Assembly: GCA_024036415.1 (NCBI GenBank)
Contig: JAMWET010001300.1
Coordinates: forward strand, 782,501 to 846,500
DNA length: 64,000 nt
Direction: 5' to 3'
Source of the DNA: Prochilodus magdalenae
Lineage: Eukaryota; Chordata; Actinopteri; Characiformes; Prochilodontidae
Shown here: in pieces, positions 22,316 through 33,486 of the stretch
Layout of the letters: every line of letters starts with the position of its first letter
How positions within the stretch are numbered: the stretch's first letter is position 1
Notes under the pieces: model-generated
Databases searched by the model: none
What the model saw: the letters and a program-made list of their open reading frames with translations, nothing else
Told to the model about the DNA's origin: nothing
Position numbers and translations under genes: made by a program

Positions 22316-23050
22316 AAGATGAAGAAGAAGAAATGGTCAAGTGTACTGTTCAATAAAGCTCTACAGGATGAAACTGCACACAGCAATGTGAATAGGCAGA
22401 GCTGAACTGCTCAGGGTCAAGTGAGTGTATATGTTACGAAGCGGTTTTCCATGCTTTGCTGCCTGGACAACTACTAGTAGGAAGAGTAGGAACAGGCCTG
22501 AGTTGCTTTTGTAGTGCTTCCCAATCTTGTGTGTCTTAATAAAATGAGTTTGGTGCTCTTCTGAAAGTTGTTAGAATTGAGGGGTGATTCATAGCAAACC
22601 TTCTAAAGTAGAGCAGATCTGTCAGTTACCAGGCTTTGTGTGCTGCCTTTATTGAATGAGCAAGGTACATGTGAATCCCACACTTCAAATGTCATTTCCC
22701 AACTAGCTCCTAAGAAGTCATTAACACAGATGTTCACTTCGGTTGCTTATGTGCTCAATATCAGACTATCAAAATAGTGTTTGTGTTATTTGTTTAGTTA
22801 GTAATCATTTCAGAAATCCAGCTAAATTTAAAAGTATTCACATACTTTTTCTTGCAACTGTTTCTCCAAATGGTAACTTTTCTGGAGAAGGTAAATGCAT
22901 TAATTACTTCTAATGTATGTAGAGTTGCCACCCGTCTCATAAAATACGGAATCGTCCTTTATTTGGCAATTTAATGTTGCATGCCGTAGTAAACCAATAC
23001 GGGATACATGCATTCCGAATACATGTCACTCACACATGTCTTGGGTCTTT
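22316..23050. other. No gene seen
   Basis: Unassigned. 22922-22965 (GTTGCCACCCGTCTC...ACGGAATCGTCC) has the wording of a repeat terminus common in fish genomes, but its extent is unclear. Confidence 0.45.
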
Positions 23051-23285
23051 AAGGATGGAAAGAGAAGGTAAAGAGCGAATAGATGAATGTAAGGAGCTCC
23101 AGAGTCTGGGAGCAGCAACACTGCAAGACCTGTCACGCATAGAGGAAACCTAGGAATAGCCAGAACACCAGAGTCAGCGGACCTTAGTTTGCGTGATGGA
23201 GCATAATGATGTAAAAGTGCAGACAAGTGGGTTCAAGACCAAGCAAGGCTTTAAAGGTCAGGAGCAGGATTTCATTTAATTGCAG
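23051..23285. mobile_element. Interspersed repeat fragment
   Basis: Blocks CCAGAGTCTGGGAGCAGCAA (23099-23118), AAGACCTGTCACGC and GGCTTTAAAGGTCAGGAGCA (23249-23268) match a dispersed fish repeat I recall, which carries a conserved 'GGGCTTT..AGGT..GCAGGATTT' stretch. Class not assigned. Confidence 0.45.
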
Positions 23286-23324
23286 TCTATAATAAAATTT
23301 ATAAAACAAACATTCTAAATATAC

Positions 23325-23520
23325 TGTCAGTATAAAAATGGCAACATTACAGGAGAGGCCAAGAACCTCTTTTAATCTGAATGTAAGTCAATGGAACCAG
23401 ACCTTTTTACAAGCAATTTTGGGCCCTTCTCTATTGGTCCATTTATCATGAAATTCTCACAGAATGTAAATGGCAGGTCATGTGATCAAATGATGCATAA
23501 AAGTAAAAATCGACAGGTGG
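23325..23520. mobile_element. Short DNA transposon relic, family H copy 1
   Basis: Matches the element at 32013-32258: ATGGCAACATTACAGGAGAG, GTCAATGGAACCAG, GGTCCATTTATCATGAAATT and GCATAAAAGTAAAAATCGAC all have counterparts there in the same order. The terminal inverted repeats are not preserved. Confidence 0.7.
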
Positions 23521-24077
23521 TATCTAGTGTATAATATTCAGCTCTGCTATTTGTATGTAGAAAACAGCTCAGATGCTGAAGTCAGATTCCACTCTTTTGA
23601 CCCTCTTTGTCATAAACAAGGTTTGATCATGTGGCACAGTTTTAGACCAGCGTTTGCTGAAAAGCTGTGGTGAGATGTGGCTCATTTATGCAGATTCACA
23701 GGGCGTATGTGTTCTGTGTTCTGGCATTTCATTATTTTGCAAAGAACCGATTTGACTTTGACAAACAAACACTTTTCTGGTTGTGACATCTGTGCCAAGT
23801 TCAGTTCAATGGTTGAGTCAGACAGACGGCACAGAGCAGGTAGCGGCCTGCTGGGAATTTGAGAACATTATCATTCTTCTTCTGCACGGCTCCAGCACTT
23901 CACAGCGTGGCCCAAAGAACTCACCGTACCCAGCTTAGACAGTTTAGCTTAGCAACACTGAGAGAGAGCTTAGCAGAGACTGAACTGCACACTGAGCTGT
24001 CCTCTACAGAAGACGGTTTACTAATATCCAGATTATTGACAAAAATCTAACTAATGGATCAAATGTGTTTTAAGCTA
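23521..24077. other. No gene seen
   Basis: Unassigned; ends at the TA target site of the next element (24076-24077). Confidence 0.5.
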
Positions 24078-25666
24078 CAGTGGGGTGTGAAAGTTTGGGC
24101 AGCGTTGTTAATTTTTCTGATTTACCTTTATAAAGCATTGATTGTTTGGATAAAAAAATTGCGTTAAATATATCATATAGGGGACAAACACAGTGATATT
24201 TGAGAAGTGAAATGAAGTTTATATGATTTACAGAAAGTGTGCAATAATTGGTTAAACAAAAGTAGGCAGGTGCATAAATTTGGGCACTGTTGTCATTTTA
24301 TTGATTTCAAAACCTTTAGAACTAATTATTGAACCTCAAATTTGGTTTGGTAAGTTCAGTGACCCTTGACCTCCATACACAGGTGACTCCAGTTATGAGA
24401 AAGGGTATTTAAGGAGGGCAATTGTAAGTTTTTCTCGTCTTTGCATCTTCTCTGAAGAGTCGCAGCATGGGAGTCTCAAAACAACTTTCAAATGACCTGA
24501 AAACAAAGATTGTTGACCGTCATGGTTTAGGGGAAGGATACAGGAAGCTATCTCAGAGATTTCAGCTTTCAGTCTCCACTGTGAGAAACATTGTGAGAAA
24601 ATGGAAGACCACAGGTACAGTTCAAGTCAAGGCTTGAAGTGGCAGGCCAAGAAAAATCTTGAATAAACAGAAGCGAAGGATGTTGAGAACAGTCAGAGTC
24701 AACCCACAGACCAGCACCAAAGACCTACAACATGATCTTGCTGCTGATGGAGTCACTGTGCATCGTTCAACTATTCAGCGCACTTTACACAAGGAGATGC
24801 TGTATATGAGAATGATGCAGAGGAAGCCTCTTCTCCGCCCACATCACAAACAGAGCCGCTTGAGGTATGCTAAAGCACATTTGGACAAGCCAGCTTCATT
24901 TTGGAATAAGGTGCTGTGTTATTTGGGCATAACAAGGGCCGTTATGCATGGAGAAAAAAAAGAACACAGCACTCCAAGAAAAACACCTGCTACCTACAGT
25001 AAAATTTGGTGGTGGTTCCATCATGCTGTGGGGCTGTGTGGCCAGTACAGGGACTGGATTCCAGTCAATATCAGCAGATTCTGGAGACCAATGTCCAGGA
25101 ATCAGTGACAAAGCTGAAGCTGCGCCGGGGCTGGATCTTCCAACAAGACAACGGCCCTAAACACTGCTCAAAATCTACTAATGCATTCATGCAGAGGAAC
25201 AAGTACAATGTTCTGAAATGGCCATCTCAGTCCCCGGACCTGAATATTATTGAAAATCTGTGGTGTCACTTAAAGAGAGCTGTCCATGCTCGGAAACCAT
25301 CAAACCTGAATGAACTAGAGATGTTTTGTAAAGAAGAATGGTCTAAAATACCTTCAGCCAAAATCCAGACTCTCATTAGAAGCTCATTGGAAGCGTTTAG
25401 AGGCTGTTATTTCTGCGAAAGGAGGATCTACTAAATATTGAGTTTTTTTTTTTTTGGTGCCCAAATTTATGCACCTGCCTAATTTTGTTTAGACAATTAT
25501 TGCACACTTTCTGTAAATCATATAAACTTCATTTCACTTCTCAAATATCACTGCGTTTGTCCCCTATATGATATATTTAACGGATTTTTTTAATCCAAAG
25601 AATCAATGCTTTATAAAGGTAAATCAGGAAAATTAACAACGCTGCCCAAACTTTCGCACCCCACTG
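24078..25666 (+). mobile_element. Complete-ended Tc1-like transposon, family B, IR/DR ends
   Basis: A 1589-bp element flanked by TA at 24076-24077 and 25667-25668, the Tc1/mariner target duplication. Terminal inverted repeats are about 210 bp (24078-24288 and 25456-25666) and differ by only about ten positions by eye. Each arm carries an outer site (GTGTGAAAGTTTGGGCA near 24086) and a similar inner site (GTGCATAAATTTGGGCA near 24270), mirrored at about 25458-25475 and 25640-25659. This is the IR/DR arrangement known from the Sleeping Beauty group, where four direct repeats bind the transposase. The single gene inside, on the plus strand, is broken. Confidence 0.95.
24467..25437 (+). pseudogene. 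Tc1-like transposase, inactivated (family B)
   Basis: Starts at ATG 24467 (MGVSKQLSNDLKTKIVDRHG). A helix-turn-helix (LSQRFQLSVSTVRNIVRKWK) occupies about residues 32-51; an in-frame TGA at 24635-24637 is codon 57. It is followed by SGRPRK, the linker motif between the two DNA-binding domains. The frame then holds to about 24915, where sequence expected to carry the first catalytic aspartate (WSDE) is missing. Reading frame moves from 24948 and again from about 25006. The later catalytic residues survive: Asp in QQDNGPKH (codon 25147) and Glu in NIIENLW (codon 25252), spaced as DD34E. A last frameshift garbles the C-terminus before the stop near 25434. Length matches a normal transposase of about 340 residues. 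It acted in the nucleus by cut-and-paste; this copy cannot. Confidence 0.92.
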
Positions 25667-25668
25667 TA

Positions 25669-26633
25669 TTTAACCCAACTTCAGGGGACTGAAATCACTT
25701 GAAGCTAAGTTTAAGTTGGTCGCGTAACGCTAACCCTGATACTCACAAAAATACTGTGAAATAAAATTTTTAGCCAATCAAAATGTTGATAATGTACCAT
25801 GTGATCATATCAAACAGTATCATTTCAACCGATGATTTTCAGTTGCCATATTATGAACCCTGAAATAAAACAAATGATGGCCTCTTGGATAAAAGCTGCA
25901 TATTTGCTGGTATCCAGTTTAATAGCTCATTTCCCACGATGCTCTGAAATGACATTTTTTGATTGATGCAGAAACTAACATTGGTCAAAACTTGGCCAAA
26001 AAGGATCTGTTCATAAATTATCCATCACTGTTGGTTTATAAGCAGAACTTAATGATATGATCCTAATGGTTCCAACTTAAACATGTTGTATGCAACTGAA
26101 ATGATGTTCCACTAAAATGTATTTTAATCAGTGTTTCTGAGAGTTAAAGGGAAGCTTAATTACTGTTGGTGGATATTTAGTTAAATGTAATTTAACGAGT
26201 TTAATTCACAATGAATTGAATTCAGGCATCTGCTTAGCATTCAGATTGAGCATTAGCACTTTTGGTGGAGCTTTTTATGTTTTTTAAAGGGAGAACCGTT
26301 AAGAACCTCCACGGGCGTGGCATTGTTTCTCTCGCAGTGTTGATACTCTGCAGTTGAAAATAACTTCACTGTGCATCTTCACCCGAGCAGTTATGCGGGG
26401 ACACCTCTCTGTGTGCTGTTCTCTATGTGCTCTTCTATCAGATTCCATTTTGAGAGCTTCTGCCTTTGCATTTTCGAGAGGCTCGCTTGTCTTACTCCAC
26501 TGCACTGAAGACAACTGATGATTCATAGGCTGTGACACTTTGACAGATGGACAGATTTGAGGTATTTTGGGGACTTCATCCTTGATGCAGGTGGCAAAAT
26601 GGAAAACATTTTTCATTGTGTTTCTGGAGAGTC

Positions 26634-26640
<7 letters not shown>
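25669..26640. other. No gene seen
   Basis: Unassigned. 26290-26600 is GC-richer with a 105-codon reverse frame but no domain, splice or codon evidence. Confidence 0.45.
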
Positions 26641-26673
<33 letters not shown>

Positions 26674-26694
26674 ATGTGTGCGTGTGTGTGTGTT
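26641..26694. repeat. (GT)n microsatellite
   Basis: About 27 GT units with two interruptions (GCAT, GCGT). Confidence 0.95.
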
Positions 26695-28246
26695 TGTAGG
26701 GACATAACCCAACATCCTGACAAGTACACAGTATAAAAAGCTCTGTGTGAAGGTGCAGGTATTCTAACAGTAGTCGAAAATATCCATATCCACGTGTTTT
26801 GTTTACATGGGTCAGACATGCGCTACAGCTGCATAATATATAATTACAGTGATTTGAGACATTGTGATATTAAAGAAGATTACAGCATGCAAATGAGCTC
26901 CTTTACTAATCACGGTGGGTTTTTAATAAACTGTGAACATCCAGATCAATCACAGTTCCGTATGTTTTTCTTTGGGTATTCTGGTGAATTAGAGAGGCCA
27001 TATCTCATTTTTCATCCATGTTTTTACATTTATGTTTACATTTTTTCCAAGATCATTTTTCAAACTTAAAAAAGGCTGTTTTTTTTTGTTACTGGACATT
27101 TTATCAGTGCAAATAGGTGGGGCTAGACTGCTTTAGGTAGTATATATGTAAATGCACTGTTTTTTTTGTGACATGAGAAAAACAATGAATTCAGAACGGG
27201 CTGTTTTTCCAGCTTACTTTGCACACAGAGACCACATGCAGGGGAAAATGAATGGTTCAATTTGACAATATTTGCATCTTAGGGGAATCCTTGGTTCATT
27301 TGTAATGCAGTCATATTAACAATATCTCAGATATTTTAAGTGCATGTGAATTCCATCTGTATGCTTTGAGCGGTCAGCCAGCAGAACCACTCCTAGTTTA
27401 GTGGCTGAAAGGTAAAAAATGAAAGTGGACTGCAGTAACCTGTAAGCTTTGGGGTCAGATTGTGTTTAGTTGGTTTAGTTTAGCTCACTATGTGGTCAGG
27501 CCTTCATGTTCTGTGCTTGGCGATATCAGTGCATGCCTGTATTGTCTATGCTGGTACACATTTGTAAGTGTTTGGGTATACCTGGTCATGTTGCACGTGT
27601 CGACTTCCTAAGTGAAAATAGGAGAATAAGCTGTCCTGTTTCCATCAATCTGGTAAACAAAAGTTTTACATAGTCACTTGAACTCTGGCCACAAAGTTTT
27701 TATGGCAGACGGAAAAAAGTTTCCAAGACGGCAGGGCTGATCTGGGACTGGAAGTCCTTGTTCACAGTGCAGTCACTGTCTCATCTCTAAAAGCTTGGAG
27801 TTATTGTGTAAGTGGCATTGTGAATTGCCAATCGTGACAAGACATTCGATTTAAGTAGGCACACAAGGACATTTGCTGCACTGAAATCAAAAACGTCCAT
27901 CTGCACTGGGCTGCTCTGCTTTTGCACCAGGCTACTTCAGAAACTCTCTCTTCTGGCTTCCTCTTCATCAAGCCACTGCAGAGTTCTAACTCTCCCTTGT
28001 TTAGTAATAATGTGAAAGCTTATCATTGTGCAGAGGTTGGACTTATGTGCATGGTTCTCTGGTGAAGCAAAGAATAACAAGTTCAACAAAAAGTAATATT
28101 AACCCCAAAAACTTTAATGCAAAACTATTGTCTTCATGGCCATTTCATGTGACCTTTTTGATATAGATTTTTGTAGCATTGTATGTTTCACATGGCTTCT
28201 TTCTATCCTGTCCACCACTGTGAACAAATCTTATGTTTTTTTACCC
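26695..28246. other. No gene seen
   Basis: Unassigned sequence without recognisable repeat or coding signal. Confidence 0.5.
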
Positions 28247-28284
28247 TACATTATGTGGATAAAAATATGTGGACACTCCCTCCT

Positions 28285-28985
28285 AAGTTATACCTAAATG
28301 AGCTTATTAGACAGTCAATTCCAAAACCATGTGGGCCTCGGTATGGATTTTCTTCCCCATTCTTGTTGAAGCTTTTGCTTTCAATACGATTTTGAACAAT
28401 GACTTTTGGAATTTGTGCCCACTCAGTCAGAAAACCATTTTGTAAGGTCAAGCACTGAAGTTGAACAAGAAAATCTGGCTCACAAGTGATATTCCAAATT
28501 CATTCACAAGGTGTTCTGTGGGTTTGAGGTTAAGGTTCCATCCATTCCAATGCAGTTAATCCGCAACAGACTCCTTAAACCGTGCCTTTATGGAGCTTGT
28601 GTTTTGGATAGGGACACTGTCACACTGGAACAGGAAAGTGCCTTTAACAAACTGTTGCTCGAAGTTTAAAGCATGCAATTGTTTAAAATGTATTTGAATC
28701 ATACCGCATTAGCATTATCCTTCCCTAAAAACAGCTCCAGGCCATTATCCATCCTCCACCAAACTTTACTGTAGACACTATGCATTCTAGTAGGTACAGT
28801 TCTTCTGGCATCTGCCAAATCTAGATTTGTCCATCAGGCTGCCAAATAGTGAAGTGCGATTTTTCATTCCAGAAAACAAGTTTGCATTGCTACAGTTTAG
28901 TGGTGGCGTTCTACAGAGTCCAGTGGTGGCGTGCTCCAGAGTCCAGTGGTGGCATACACTTGCCATTGTGAATAAATATCTTAGG
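28285..28985 (-). pseudogene. Tc1-like transposase relic (family C)
   Basis: On the minus strand, pieces of a DDE transposase are readable in order: FWNEKSHFTIWQPDG (about 28880-28835; the usual SDES aspartate is Glu here), VKFGGGWIMAW (about 28775-28740), degraded sequence where the second aspartate should be, and a C-terminal stretch LTEWAQIPKVIVQNRIES (about 28428-28375). Several stops and frameshifts intervene. The DNA-binding half is not found, so the copy was already truncated. It is the oldest-looking of the large Tc1 copies here and was hit by a family A element afterwards. Confidence 0.8.
28899..28967. repeat. 23-bp tandem triplication
   Basis: Three imperfect units beginning AGTGGTGGC at 28899, 28922 and 28945 inside the transposase relic; arose after the gene decayed or helped break it. 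Confidence 0.85.
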
Positions 28986-29127
28986 CTTGAAGCTAGGGAT
29001 GCACAAATCCTGTGCTAAAGTTTCTTCCAATGCTAGTTTGAAACTCTGTAGTGACTTATGCCATTTTTATGTATACACTGGATAGCAGAGCTAAGATCTG
29101 AAGTTCATGATGTCAGGTGTCCAAATA

Positions 29128-30567
29128 CACTGCTCAAAAAAATAAAGGGAACACTTTTTAATCAGAGTATAGCATCAACTCAGTTCAACTTCAGGGATAT
29201 TGATCTGGTCAGTTAGGTAGTAGGGAGGGCCGTTAATCATTTCAGCTCCTTTGGTGTTAATGAAATTAACAACAGGTGCTGTAGAGGTGCAACAATGAGA
29301 CACCCCCCAAAACAGGAAAGGTTTAAAAGGACGAGGTCAGTGACATTTTGTCCCCCCTCATCTTTTCCCACTGATTCTTCACTAGTTCTGCAGTTGACTT
29401 GGGTCAGCGTCACTACTAGTACCATGGTGCGGTACCTGGACCCTACAGAGGTTGCACAGGTAGTCCAACTACTGAAGGATGGCACATCAATATGTGCCAT
29501 TGCCACAAGGTTTGCTGTCTCTCCCAGCACAGTCTTAAGAGTACGGTGGAGATTCCAGGAGACAGGCGGTTACTCTAGGAGAGCTGGACAAGGCTGTAGA
29601 AGGTCCTTAACCTCTCAGCAGAACCGGTATCTGCTCTTTTGTGCAAGGACGAACAAGATGAGCACTGCCAGAGCCCTACTGCTGTGAATGTGTCTGACCA
29701 AACAATCAGAAACAAGCCTCATGAGGGCGGCCTGAGGGCCCGACGTCCTGTAGTGGGCCCTGTGCTCACTGGCCAGCACCGTAGAGCTCGATTGGCATTG
29801 GCCACCAGAATTGGCAGATCCACCACAGGCGCCTTGTGCTTTTAACAATGAGAGCAGGTTTTACCTGAGCACATGTGACAGACGTCACAGGCTCTGGAGA
29901 CGCCGTGGAGAATGTTATGCCGCCTGCAACATCATTCAGCATGACTGGTTTGGTGGTGGGTCAGTGATGGTCTGGGGAGGCATATCCCTGGAAGGACGCA
30001 CAGATCTCTCGAGGCTAGACAACGGCACCCTGACTGCTATTAGGTATCAGGATGAAATCCTTGGACCCATTGTCAGACCCTATGCTGGTGCAGTGGGTCC
30101 TGGGTTCCCCTTCTGGTGCACAACAATGCCCGGCCTCATGTGGCGAGAGTATGCAGGCAGTTCTTGGGGAATGAAGGAATTGATACCATTGACTGGCCCA
30201 CCGACTCACCTGACCTAAATCCAATAGAACACCTCTGGGACATTATGTTTCGATCAATTCGACGCCACCAGGTTGCACTTCAGACTGTCCAGTAGCTCAG
30301 TGATGCCCTGGTCCAGATCTGGGAGGAGATCCCCCAGGACACCATCCGTTGTCTCATTAGGAGCATGTGGAGGCCTTACAAACTACTGAGTACCATTGTG
30401 AGTTGCTGCAATGGAATTTGGGTTAAATGGACGAGCCTGCTGCATCATTTTCTCGCTTTGATTTTCAGGGTGTCTTTGAATTCAACCCTCTGTAGGGTGA
30501 TCATTACTTTTTTTCCCATTGAGATCTGATGTGTTTTCAAAGTGTTCCCTTTATTTTTTGAGCAGTG
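29128..30567 (+). mobile_element. Complete-ended Tc1-like transposon, family A
   Basis: A 1440-bp element with TA at 29126-29127 and 30568-30569. Ends are CACTGCTCAAAAAAATAAAG (29128-29147) and CTTTATTTTTTGAGCAGTG (ending 30567), short inverted repeats of about 27 bp. No IR/DR structure is visible, in contrast to family B. It sits inside the right terminal repeat of the family C relic. A deleted sibling lies at 18127-18646 in the opposite orientation. Confidence 0.95.
29424..30420 (+). pseudogene. Tc1-like transposase, inactivated (family A)
   Basis: Starts at ATG 29424 (MVRYLDPTEVAQVVQLLKDG) with the first helix-turn-helix at about residues 18-47. Three frame changes break it: one before 29687, one between about 29800 and 29845, and one near 30100. 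Successive frames carry VNVSDQTIRN (second DNA-binding domain), NNESRF, SVMVWGGIS, LVHNNARPHVA and SPDLNPIEHLW. The residue expected to be the first catalytic Asp (codon 29847) is AAT = Asn, and the second (codon 30122) is AAC = Asn; the Glu (codon 30227) is kept, with DD34E spacing. A TAG lies in frame at 30293-30295. The product would have no DDE activity even if the frames were restored. Confidence 0.93.
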
Positions 30568-30595
30568 TACTTTTCGAATGGCCATTCCACATTTA

Positions 30596-31243
30596 ACCAC
30601 TGTAAACCCTTATTTACATCTTAACGATTAAAACAGTGAAAAACAGTGTTTGTTTTGTTTTTTGTGCAGCACAGAATATGCTAATAGGTGTATTGCTAAA
30701 AATAAATGTGCCCAAAGGGGTTCTTTAAAATAATACCATAGAACAACCATTCTTTACATTTTCTTACACCCAAAATAAGGATAAATCTGGACTAAATAGC
30801 CATTAGCACTGCAAAGTAGCTCAAGACTAGACTTAATCCATGTGCAGGAAATCCACTCTAAAGTCTCAATTGAAACCACTCAACTGAAAAGTTCTTTAGG
30901 GGATCGATCCAAATAGCCATTTATTTTAAGGGTGACATACAAAAGGCTCATTAACTTTATTAAGGTGAATATCTTCTCATATCATGATAATAAAACACAA
31001 ATATTGTTATTATTTATCAGCACAGGGTGATATTTATATGCATTCCTGAATTTAGCTGTTTTGTATTCAGATCAGGACAGTAAATGTAGCATAGAAAAAC
31101 CGCTCATGGCGTACAGTATCTCCTCCCACCCCTCCTGACCACCCCTGGTTCATTCTCTCTTCAGTACATTTTGTCATCTCCTGTGACAAGCTGTTCCCCC
31201 TTAAAAGTACAGAATGTGGACAAAACGTTTACTTTGTCTGCCT
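30596..31243. other. No gene seen
   Basis: Unassigned AT-rich sequence. Confidence 0.5.
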
Positions 31244-31520
31244 AAGCAAATAATTACTCCAATTAATTAAGCAAGCCGTGGATGACTGGAGGCACAAATT
31301 TCTATTTCACATCAGGGAAAGTGGCTGCATAAAGGACAGATATCCACTAGAGGGCAATGCCAAATGACCCAGAGTGGAGAAAAAGGCTCGTCAGGTATAT
31401 GGCGGTGTGTTGGCGTGTGTACGAGTCAGGCGCTTGCAGAGCGAGGTGTGACGTTTGGAGACATTGTTTAAAAGCCTTTCACGCGGCCTTGTTGGTTTTC
31501 TGAGCTGGTGGAGCCTCGTC
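31244..31520. promoter_or_regulatory. Candidate regulatory block with CTCF-like site
   Basis: AATTAATTAA at 31261-31270 is followed by CCACTAGAGGGCAA at 31344-31357, which fits the CTCF core CCASYAGRKGGCRS at 13 of 14 positions on the plus strand. The rest of the block is unique, GC-richer (31390-31520) and CpG-containing. Binding is a prediction from sequence only. Confidence 0.35.
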
Positions 31521-32012
31521 ACCCACTGAGTAACTAATGGCTCGTGTCAAAGTATGTTTGCATAGGAGGATGTATGTGTGATTACGTGTGTGTATGTGTA
31601 CTTTGTGTAGTTTCATTCTGATATGCATCTAGTAGTTGTCACTGGTTCTGAACATGAGGCTTGTTTTATCACTTTCACTTTTAAATATTTATGGGTAATT
31701 AACCATGATTCTTTCATCCTTATTTCTATTATTGTGTTATAGTTTCCATTTCTTGCTCTTAAAGTGTTTTTCTTCTTTGGGGCTTGGACCTGGGTTTCTG
31801 CAAAGCTGCTTTGAGACCGCAGCCATTGCAAACAGCAAAATGCGAACAGTTTCTTTAATTTGAAGCTACTAGTGCCATGTGTCCATGTCTTATGTAAACA
31901 ATAATTTGAATATATGGACATAGAAATGGGTCAAAATAGTGTTAGTAGTTTCTTAAACCAACACTAAACAGTGTTCATAGACGGGTTAGGTATGTATGTA
32001 TATATATATATA
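31521..32012. other. No gene seen; TA run at its end
   Basis: Unassigned; 31991-32012 is TATG/TA simple sequence into which the next element inserted. Confidence 0.5.
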
Positions 32013-32258
32013 TCGTCGCTGTCCAAAAAAAAATGATCTCCAAAATGGTAACTTTACAGGAGAGGGCGAAAACCTAATCTGATTTTAATGGAAGTCAATG
32101 GAACCAGGTGTCTTTCCGAGCAGGTTTGGGCCATTTCTGTTGGTCCATTCTTCAATAAATTTTCACACTATGTAAACAACAGCTCAAAGAATCAAAGAAT
32201 GCCTAAAAGTAAAAATCAACAAAAATGGAGATACATGTTTTTCATTGGACAGCGATGA
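32013..32258. mobile_element. Short non-autonomous DNA transposon, family H copy 2
   Basis: Terminal inverted repeats TCGTCGCTGTCCAA (32013-32026) and TTGGACAGCGATGA (32245-32258) match at 13 of 14 positions, and extend inward with ATCTCCAAAATG / CAAAAATGGAGAT. TATAT flanks both sides, consistent with a duplicated AT target. At 246 bp it has no coding capacity. A decayed sibling is at 23325-23520. Confidence 0.85.
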
Positions 32259-33380
32259 TATATAAAATAATTTTGATATATTAATGCTTGAAGAATAATG
32301 TAGAAAGTTGATTAAGATTATGCCTGCAGACTTCCAGACGTCTTGCTGGTTTTATTTGTTAAAAATGAAAATTTTGAAACACCACACCAGAGTTTCATTT
32401 CTTTAGTTATCATTATACTTCTATAAAACCACTATAGATTCATATTTCAGTTTACAGAAAGACTTTATTTGCTTAAGGAGCAAGACATTTTTGACTCGAA
32501 GTGGGAAGCTGAAACTCTGTTGGAGAATTATATCATTTTCAGCCTCCCGCTACAAGTGTCGGTGATTTCTCCAGTTTTCCCTAGTCCAAGGTGGGATTTT
32601 CCAAGTTATGAACTTAAGTCAAATCCAGCAATAGCTAGCTTGATGCTGCTCCTCTGGCTCAAACCAGCTTGTTTCTTTCACATGCTGCAATATCACAGGT
32701 AGTATTAGTAAATGCTAAACTGTTTGTTCTCACTATCTAGAGATTTCTATGTTGGCTCAGCTCTCCAGCCTTTCCCCTCACACTGTCAGATGTGCTAGAA
32801 AAGTTTTTTCTCTGCTGTTGTCTCTACAGCCATGTTGTACGTCATGGCTGATTTCTGTCTGTTAGGATGTTTTAATAACCAGCAGTATACATGGGTGACT
32901 CTTCAGGTACCACTGCTGCATCACCATCGCCAATCTATATAATCAGATTTCCTCTTCATGATTTAGTGCTAGAGCAAATGCGGATAGAGATGCTGAAGAT
33001 AGGCTAAGAAAAAGCCAATTCTATACACATGGCTAAGAAGAAGAAGGTAGAGGAAATGCTCAGCTTTGGGACCTGAATAGACATTAAGTATCTCTCTCAC
33101 ACACATGCACAGACACACACACACACCACTAAGAACAATGGTCATCTATTTGCTAAATTGGAACATAGTTTTAGCACTGGATCTGAGCAGCTGAAAATTA
33201 TTAAGCGGATTGGCCCTGCAGTTTCTGACCACTTAAAATGCCTGTACTGTATTCAAGGCAATTGGATTCATTCAAGGGAACTGTAGAGAAGCACTTGTGG
33301 TTCTTTTCTTGCAGAGAAACCCCCAAAGCCCTTCTCTAAAGGATTAGCAAGCTGGACTGGCCGCAGCCTTATCAGTTCTA
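32259..33380. other. No gene seen; (CA)n at 33098-33127
   Basis: Unassigned sequence with one interrupted CA array. Confidence 0.5.
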
Positions 33381-33387
33381 TACAAAA

Positions 33388-33401
33388 ACTCCCTCTAGTG
33401 G
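33388..33401 (-). promoter_or_regulatory. CTCF-like motif
   Basis: Reverse complement reads CCACTAGAGGGAGT, 12 of 14 matches to the CTCF core. Orientation is opposite to the site at 31344. Confidence 0.3.
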
Positions 33402-33486
33402 CATCTGGCAGCACATCCACCACAATCCTCCCCTATTCCCTACCCATCCCTGTGGCTTAGTTTAGCTTTAAAATGTGCTGATTTAT

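Larger units (their letters stand above)
28247..30595 (-). mobile_element. Old Tc1-like relic (family C), split by a younger Tc1
   Basis: Left end ACATTATGTGGATAAAAATA...GTGGACAC (28247-28278) pairs with the right end GTGTCCAAATA + CTTTTCGAATGGCCATTCC, which is interrupted at its TA (29126-29127) by the 1440-bp element 29128-30567. Removing the insertion leaves about 900 bp, with terminal repeats of the type GG.C...AAAGTATT.GGACAC found in many fish Tc1 relatives. The transposase lies on the minus strand and lacks its N-terminal part. A 23-bp unit with AGTGGTGGCG is repeated at 28899, 28922 and 28945. Confidence 0.85.

Noticed and set aside
24467..25437. Active transposase
   Set aside because: In-frame TGA, frameshifts and loss of the first catalytic site.
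29424..30420. Domesticated transposase gene
   Set aside because: Frameshifts, a TAG and both catalytic Asp changed; no sign of a maintained frame.
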